A stretch of DNA of 64,000 nucleotides, from contig NZ_CP154262.1 of NCBI RefSeq assembly GCF_039529835.1, positions 1,674,001 through 1,738,000 of the forward strand, written 5' to 3'. Made by a program: the position numbers and the translations under genes. Under the pieces are notes generated by a model. The model had not been told where the DNA came from and did not search any database. It was given only the letters and a program-made list of their open reading frames with translations. The DNA comes from Arthrobacter sp. TMP15. Lineage in GTDB: Bacteria; Actinomycetota; Actinomycetes; Actinomycetales; Micrococcaceae. Of the stretch, positions 59,553 through 64,000 are shown piece after piece (position 1 is the stretch's first letter; the number at the start of each line of letters is the position of its first letter).

Positions 59553-61483
59553 GCATGATGAGGGGACGCGGTGGGCCTCCGCAGAAAAAGGCACTGAACT
59601 TTGGACCCAGTATTAAGCGGATTTTGCTGCTCATGGCTCCGGATAAAGTGCGCATAGCATTTGTCCTTCTTATGGCCGCCATTTCGGTGAGCCTATCGGT
59701 GCTGGCACCAAAAATATTGGGCAACGCCACGGACATCATTTTTGACGGAGTTGTGGGCAAGATGCTCCAACAGTTCCCGGCAGGGACCACAAAAGACCAG
59801 GCCATGGCAGCACTGCGAGCCAGCGGCAAGGGCCAACTAGCTGACATGTTGGCGGCCATGAATGTGGTGCCCGGGCAGGGCCTAGATCTAAGTGCGTTGG
59901 GCACCATCTTGCTCATGGTTCTTGCCTTGTATGTTGCAGCCTTCTTCTTCAACTGGTCACAGGGATACATGACAACAGGCATTGTCCAACGTGCCATGTA
60001 CCGTTTGCGTAAAGGAATTGAGGAAAAACTCGACAGATTGCCCATGTCGCACTTTCAAGAAGAATCCCGCGGCGATGTCCTTTCCCGCGTGACGAACGAC
60101 ATCGACAACTTCGGCCAGACCCTGAATCAGACGCTGACACAGATCCTCATCGCTGTGCTTACTGTCCTTGGTGTGTTGGGCATGATGTTCTCCATCTCCC
60201 CACTGCTGGCAGTGATCTCCTTGCTGACACTGCCCATAGTTGCTGTGATCACTTTCCTTATTGCCCGGAAATCACAGGTCCAATTTGCTGCCCAGTGGAA
60301 GAGTACCGGGGACTTGAACGGTCATGTTGAGGAAATGTTCACTGGCCATGAGATTGTGAAGGCGTTTGGCCAACAGGAGGCCGCCATTGAAAAGTTCAGA
60401 GTCTCCAACGATTACCTGTATGAATCAAGCGCCAAAGCGCAGTTCATTTCGGGAATAATCATGCCAAGCACCAACTTTGTCGCCAACCTGAACTACGTAG
60501 TGATCGCGGTCCTTGGCGGCATTCAGGTGGCTCAAGGTGTCATCACCATTGGAAGTGTGCAGGCGTTCATCCAGTACTCGCGGCAGTTCAGCCAACCCAT
60601 GGCACAGCTGGCCAGCATGATCAATCTGCTCCAATCCGGGGTGGCGTCGGCCGAGCGGGTCTTTGAACTGCTGGATGCACGGGAGCAGCGTCCCGACCAT
60701 GTCCCATCGGCCGTCCTGGGAACTACTGCGGGGCGGGTCGTTTTCGAGCATGTGAACTTTGGCTACAAGGCTGATGAGCCGCTGATTAAGGATCTTACTT
60801 TTATTGCCGAACCGGGGGAGACGGTGGCAATTGTCGGACCAACAGGCGCCGGCAAGACAACGTTGGTGAACCTGCTCATGCGTTTCTATGAGATTGATTC
60901 CGGCACCATCACAGTTGATGGCGTCAACACAGCCGAGCTAACGCGCGATGACTTACGCAGCCAATTCGGGATGGTGCTCCAAGACGCGTGGCTCTTTATT
61001 GGCACTATCCGGGACAACCTTGCTTACGGCAAGCTGGATGCTTCCGAGGCACAGATTATTGAGGCGGCAGAGGCCACCCACGTTGATCACTTTGTGCGGT
61101 CCCTTCCCGATGGTTATGACACGGTGTTAACTGACGACGGCGGTGGGCTCAGCCAGGGGCAGCGCCAGCTGATGACAATAGCAAGGGCGTGGATCTCTAA
61201 TCCCGGAATATTGATCCTCGATGAGGCTACAAGCTCCGTGGACACACGCACAGAAGTTATGATCCGCCAGGCCATGAACAGGCTGCGAGCAAACCGCACA
61301 AGCTTCGTTATAGCGCACAGGCTCTCTACAATCCGGGATGCAGACATGATTCTTGTCATGGACCACGGGGAAATCGTTGAGCAAGGCAACCACGAAGAAC
61401 TGTTGGCCAGCAAGGGTTTCTACTACGATCTCTATATGAGCCAGTTCGGCGATCCGTTGGTGGAAGAGGTGAATCAGGTATGA
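59549..61483 (+). CDS. ABC exporter subunit with canonical nucleotide site
   Basis: A 644-residue ABC exporter half, partner of the preceding gene. It begins with a 30-residue Arg-rich, cytosolic segment, then six helices with an 80-residue insert after the first one (around GKMLQQFPAGTTKDQAM). The nucleotide site is canonical: Walker A GPTGAGKTT, signature GLSQGQRQL, Walker B D558-E559 (ILILDEATSSVDTRTE) and H590 (IAHRLSTIRDAD). The L-S-Q-G-Q signature pairs with the degenerate site. ATG at 59549 overlaps the upstream stop (ATGA), with AGGAG ahead. Coupled translation with equal subunits expected. Confidence 0.95.
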   Translation: MSMMRGRGGPPQKKALNFGPSIKRILLLMAPDKVRIAFVLLMAAISVSLSVLAPKILGNATDIIFDGVVGKMLQQFPAGTTKDQAMAALRASGKGQLADMLAAMNVVPGQGLDLSALGTILLMVLALYVAAFFFNWSQGYMTTGIVQRAMYRLRKGIEEKLDRLPMSHFQEESRGDVLSRVTNDIDNFGQTLNQTLTQILIAVLTVLGVLGMMFSISPLLAVISLLTLPIVAVITFLIARKSQVQFAAQWKSTGDLNGHVEEMFTGHEIVKAFGQQEAAIEKFRVSNDYLYESSAKAQFISGIIMPSTNFVANLNYVVIAVLGGIQVAQGVITIGSVQAFIQYSRQFSQPMAQLASMINLLQSGVASAERVFELLDAREQRPDHVPSAVLGTTAGRVVFEHVNFGYKADEPLIKDLTFIAEPGETVAIVGPTGAGKTTLVNLLMRFYEIDSGTITVDGVNTAELTRDDLRSQFGMVLQDAWLFIGTIRDNLAYGKLDASEAQIIEAAEATHVDHFVRSLPDGYDTVLTDDGGGLSQGQRQLMTIARAWISNPGILILDEATSSVDTRTEVMIRQAMNRLRANRTSFVIAHRLSTIRDADMILVMDHGEIVEQGNHEELLASKGFYYDLYMSQFGDPLVEEVNQV

Positions 61484-61863
61484 GCTCCATGGAAATTCTT
61501 ATGCGCCGCTGGCACCTTGATACGGAGTCCAGCGTGCCACCCTTTGAACAGGTCCGGCTGAGAATACTGGATCTTGCCTCCTCCGGAGAGTTAAGCGTGG
61601 GAAGTAAACTACCCCCCGTGCGGGCGTTGGCTAACGATCTTGGCGTAGCGGCAAATACGGTGGCCCGGGCGTATCGTGAACTTGAGCAGGCGGGGATTGT
61701 TGTGACCGCCGGACGCAGCGGCACCGCCATAGCTTCCGGTGGAGACAAGATTGCCGCTCAAGTGGCTGCAGCCGCAGACTCCTTCGCCGCCGTCGTGCGG
61801 GATTTAGGCGTGCCCCAAGCTCAAGCCCTACGGATAGTCAGCGCAGCGTTGGACAACAGCTGA
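61480..61863 (+). CDS. GntR family regulator, YtrA subfamily
   Basis: A 127-residue, effector-less GntR regulator: the winged helix is VPPFEQVRLRILDLASSGEL...LPPVRALANDLGVAANTVARAYRELEQAGIVVTAGRSGTAI near residues 18-84, followed by a short helical dimerisation tail. YtrA-type regulators control ABC transporter operons in Gram-positive bacteria. ATG at 61480 overlaps the ABC stop (ATGA), so it is made with the exporter. It probably represses its own operon through the dyad at 57704-57726. Its absence of an effector domain suggests sensing by DNA or a small ligand at the tail. Confidence 0.9.
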   Translation: MSSMEILMRRWHLDTESSVPPFEQVRLRILDLASSGELSVGSKLPPVRALANDLGVAANTVARAYRELEQAGIVVTAGRSGTAIASGGDKIAAQVAAAADSFAAVVRDLGVPQAQALRIVSAALDNS

Positions 61864-61906
61864 CAGCGGACACCCGGAATCGTTTGAAGGCAATGCGGAC
61901 GCATAT

Positions 61907-61922
61907 TCGAACGAACTTTCGA
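61907..61922. promoter_or_regulatory. LexA (SOS) box before uvrA
   Basis: TCGAAC-GAAC-TTTCGA fits the Gram-positive/actinobacterial LexA consensus TCGAAC-N4-GTTCGA in 11 of 12 fixed bases. It sits just upstream of TATACT (61924-61929), so LexA would cover the promoter. Confidence 0.8.
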
Positions 61923-61923
61923 T

Positions 61924-61929
61924 TATACT
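61924..61929 (+). promoter_or_regulatory. uvrA -10 box (TATACT)
   Basis: TATACT immediately follows the LexA box; the start would be near 61936, giving a leader of about 110 bases to the ATG at 62048. The -35 would lie around 61901 and is weak, typical of regulated promoters. Confidence 0.6.
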
Positions 61930-62047
61930 TACCAATGAACGCAGCGCGCGGCTTACCAGCTGCGCTCAATTGCTACGTCGTAGTCAACTAAGGGGCAGGT
62001 TCTGCTGACTCGGCGTCGACGTAGCAAAAAGTGATGTGAAGGAAACA

Positions 62048-64000
62048 ATGGCTCAGTACGTATCACCCGAATTTGATGTGCCACGCCCAGACTTGTCGCG
62101 TCTTGTTGTAAAGGGCGCCCGCGAACATAATCTGCGCAACGTCGATCTAGACTTGCCCCGTGATGCAATGATTGTGTTCACAGGCTTGTCGGGCTCCGGC
62201 AAATCTTCCTTGGCATTCGACACCATCTTCGCCGAGGGCCAGCGCCGCTACGTTGAATCGTTGTCAGCCTATGCGCGGCAGTTCCTGGGCCAGGTGGATA
62301 AACCCGATGTTGATTTCATTGAGGGACTCTCCCCGGCGGTATCTATCGACCAGAAATCGACTTCCAAGAACCCTCGCTCAACTGTGGGAACTATCACCGA
62401 GATCTACGATTACATGCGCTTGTTGTGGGCTCGGGTGGGAACCCCCCACTGCCCCGTATGCGGGGAGCCCATCGCCAAGCAGACACCGCAGCAAATTGTT
62501 GATCAGCTGCTTGAAATGCCTGAGGGCACCCGATTTCAGGTATTGGCTCCCGTGGTGCGGGACCGCAAAGGCGAGTTCGTTGACCTGTTCAAGGAGCTCA
62601 CGGCCAAGGGCTACTCCCGTGCAAGGGTCGATGGTGAGCAAATCCAGCTCAGCGATCCACCCAAGCTTAAGAAGACGTACAAGCACACCATCGAGGTGGT
62701 GGTTGACCGTCTGGTGGTCAAGGACGGCATTCAACAGCGCTTGACTGACTCCGTAGAAACCGCCCTCGGGCTGGCCGATGGCCGTGTCCTAGCGGATTTA
62801 GTGGACTTGGACGAGACCGACTCCGGACGCATCCGTTCTTTCTCGGAGAACCTCGCCTGCCCCAATGAGCACCCGCTGGCCATCGATGAAATCGAGCCCC
62901 GATCATTCTCCTTCAACAATCCCTTCGGTGCCTGCACCGCGTGCAGCGGCATTGGCACAAGACTTGAAGTTGACGAAGAACTCGTTGTTCCGAATCCGTT
63001 CTTGTCGTTGCGTGAAGGCGCCATTGCACCGTGGTCATTGGGTACGGCGACCACTGAATACTGGAACAGGTTACTTGAAGGACTCTCCGCGGAGTTGGAC
63101 TTCGCCATGGATACGCCGTGGAACAAGTTGGACACCGATTCCCGCACGGCAATTTTGTACGGCAAAGATCATAAAGTTGTGGTCCAGTACAAAAACCGCT
63201 TTGGTCGTGAACGTAAATACAGCACAGGCTTCGAAGGAGCTGTCCAGTACATCCAGCGAAAGCATGTTGAAACGGAATCAGACTCCGCTCGGGATCGCTA
63301 CGAAGAGTACATGCGCCAGATTCCCTGCCCTGCCTGTGGCGGAGCACGCTTGAACCCTGCATCACTGTCGGTGCTGATCAACGGCAAGTCCATTGCGCAA
63401 GTGTGTGCCATGTCAATGCGTGACTGCTTTGAGTTCCTCTCAACCTTGGAATTAAGTGAGCGAGAGGCAACGATTGCCAGCCAGGTGCTAAAGGAAATTC
63501 AGGCCCGCCTGAAGTTCCTTCTGGACGTTGGTCTGGAGTACCTCAACCTTGAGCGTGCCTCAGCAACACTGTCAGGTGGAGAGGCTCAGCGTATCCGTCT
63601 TGCCACTCAGATTGGCTCCGGACTTGTCGGTGTGCTGTACGTCCTGGACGAACCATCCATCGGACTGCATCAGCGTGACAACCGCCGGCTCATTGGTACC
63701 CTGACACGATTGCGGGATCTGGGCAACACACTCATTGTGGTGGAACATGATGAAGACACCATCAAGGAAGCCGACTGGATTGTCGACATTGGTCCAGGTG
63801 CGGGTGAACACGGTGGCGAAGTAGTCCACTCGGGCTCTCTAGAAGGACTGCTGGCTAATACCCGATCCTTGACAGGTGATTACCTCTCCGGACGCAAAAG
63901 CATAGCTCTGCCCGCTAAGCGTCGAAAATATGACAAAAAACGCGAGTTGGCTGTGGTGGGTGCACGGGAAAACAACTTGCTTAACATTGATGTGAAATTC
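62048..64000 (+). CDS. uvrA: UvrABC system protein A (3' end beyond window)
   Basis: The first 651 codons of UvrA, the damage-recognition ATPase of nucleotide excision repair. Visible: [20 protein letters not shown] (first Walker A), [18 protein letters not shown], the UvrB-binding domain, the zinc-binding region CPVCGEPI and CPNEHPLA with CTACSGIG and [10 protein letters not shown], then the first signature [19 protein letters not shown] and [14 protein letters not shown] (Walker B). The window ends at [13 protein letters not shown], at the start of the second ATPase. ATG at 62048 has GAAGGAAA ahead. A LexA box controls it. Confidence 0.97.
   Translation, partial: MAQYVSPEFDVPRPDLSRLVVKGAREHNLRNVDLDLPRDAMIVFTGLSGSGKSSLAFDTIFAEGQRRYVESLSAYARQFLGQVDKPDVDFIEGLSPAVSIDQKSTSKNPRSTVGTITEIYDYMRLLWARVGTPHCPVCGEPIAKQTPQQIVDQLLEMPEGTRFQVLAPVVRDRKGEFVDLFKELTAKGYSRARVDGEQIQLSDPPKLKKTYKHTIEVVVDRLVVKDGIQQRLTDSVETALGLADGRVLADLVDLDETDSGRIRSFSENLACPNEHPLAIDEIEPRSFSFNNPFGACTACSGIGTRLEVDEELVVPNPFLSLREGAIAPWSLGTATTEYWNRLLEGLSAELDFAMDTPWNKLDTDSRTAILYGKDHKVVVQYKNRFGRERKYSTGFEGAVQYIQRKHVETESDSARDRYEEYMRQIPCPACGGARLNPASLSVLINGKSIAQVCAMSMRDCFEFLSTLELSEREATIASQVLKEIQARLKFLLDVGLEYLNLERASATLSGGEAQRIRLATQIGSGLVGVLYVLDEPSIGLHQRDNRRLIGTLTRLRDLGNTLIVVEHDEDTIKEADWIVDIGPGAGEHGGEVVHSGSLEGLLANTRSLTGDYLSGRKSIALPAKRRKYDKKRELAVVGARENNLLNIDVKF

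Overview
The window looks like chromosomal DNA of a Gram-positive, high-GC actinobacterium of the Micrococcaceae (Arthrobacter-like) with moderate GC for that group. The signs are a mycothiol-type maleylpyruvate isomerase family enzyme, a DUF222/HNH (13E12) protein, a dephospho-CoA kinase fused to a GrpB domain, a polymerase I with a worn-out proofreading domain, many GTG starts, an actinobacterial LexA box before uvrA, and the order polA - rpsA - coaE - uvrB - uvrA. No rRNA, tRNA, CRISPR array, insertion sequence or prophage gene was recognised. The uvrA gene runs off the right edge.

Layout. 1-2560 is sparse and worn: one intact gene (1123-1746), the first 28 codons of a broken acetyltransferase gene, and DNA without recognisable genes. 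2559-7590 holds a GNAT enzyme, a PadR regulator coupled to a membrane protein, an oxidoreductase gene broken by one in-frame TAG, and a divergent WYL regulator overlapping a DUF1697 gene. 7626-17557 carries trpF, a YdjM-type membrane protein, YqeY, two small unknowns, a flotillin, an MBL-fold enzyme, a 55-bp tandem repeat, a monooxygenase, the helicase HrpB (no standard start codon) and an SDR enzyme. 17563-27018 has Dps, a YrdC/YciO protein, a class A penicillin-binding protein, a universal stress protein, ctaB, a leaderless HNH gene and an FMN-binding protein.

27095-31770 is the most self-contained accessory unit: a LacI regulator, a clean promoter with an 18-bp perfect operator, and a three-gene operon (Gfo/Idh/MocA dehydrogenase, DUF993 aldolase-like protein, TIM-barrel isomerase) that reads as a small catabolic pathway for an unidentified sugar or polyol. 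A decayed FKBP-type isomerase gene follows. 32717-40574 holds a uracil-DNA-glycosylase-like protein, a BrkB/YihY membrane protein, a GlsB-like protein, an acyl-CoA ligase, an aminotransferase, and a PiT phosphate transporter with a small membrane partner. From 40666 on the genes are mostly core: thioesterase, polA, an Eis-like acetyltransferase, rpsA, a YigZ protein, coaE-grpB, uvrB, a three-gene helicase/GNAT/aminopeptidase operon, a PIG-L deacetylase, a heterodimeric ABC exporter with its own GntR regulator, and uvrA.

Two themes cut across the window. First, short tandem duplications (6 to 55 bp) recur on or next to stop codons, mostly in the left half. Second, several genes are in early decay (oxidoreductase, FKBP isomerase, GNAT remnant). 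The best candidates for something undescribed are the LacI/DUF993 operon and the predicted autoregulated asymmetric ABC exporter. I saw no clear new defence or mobile system.
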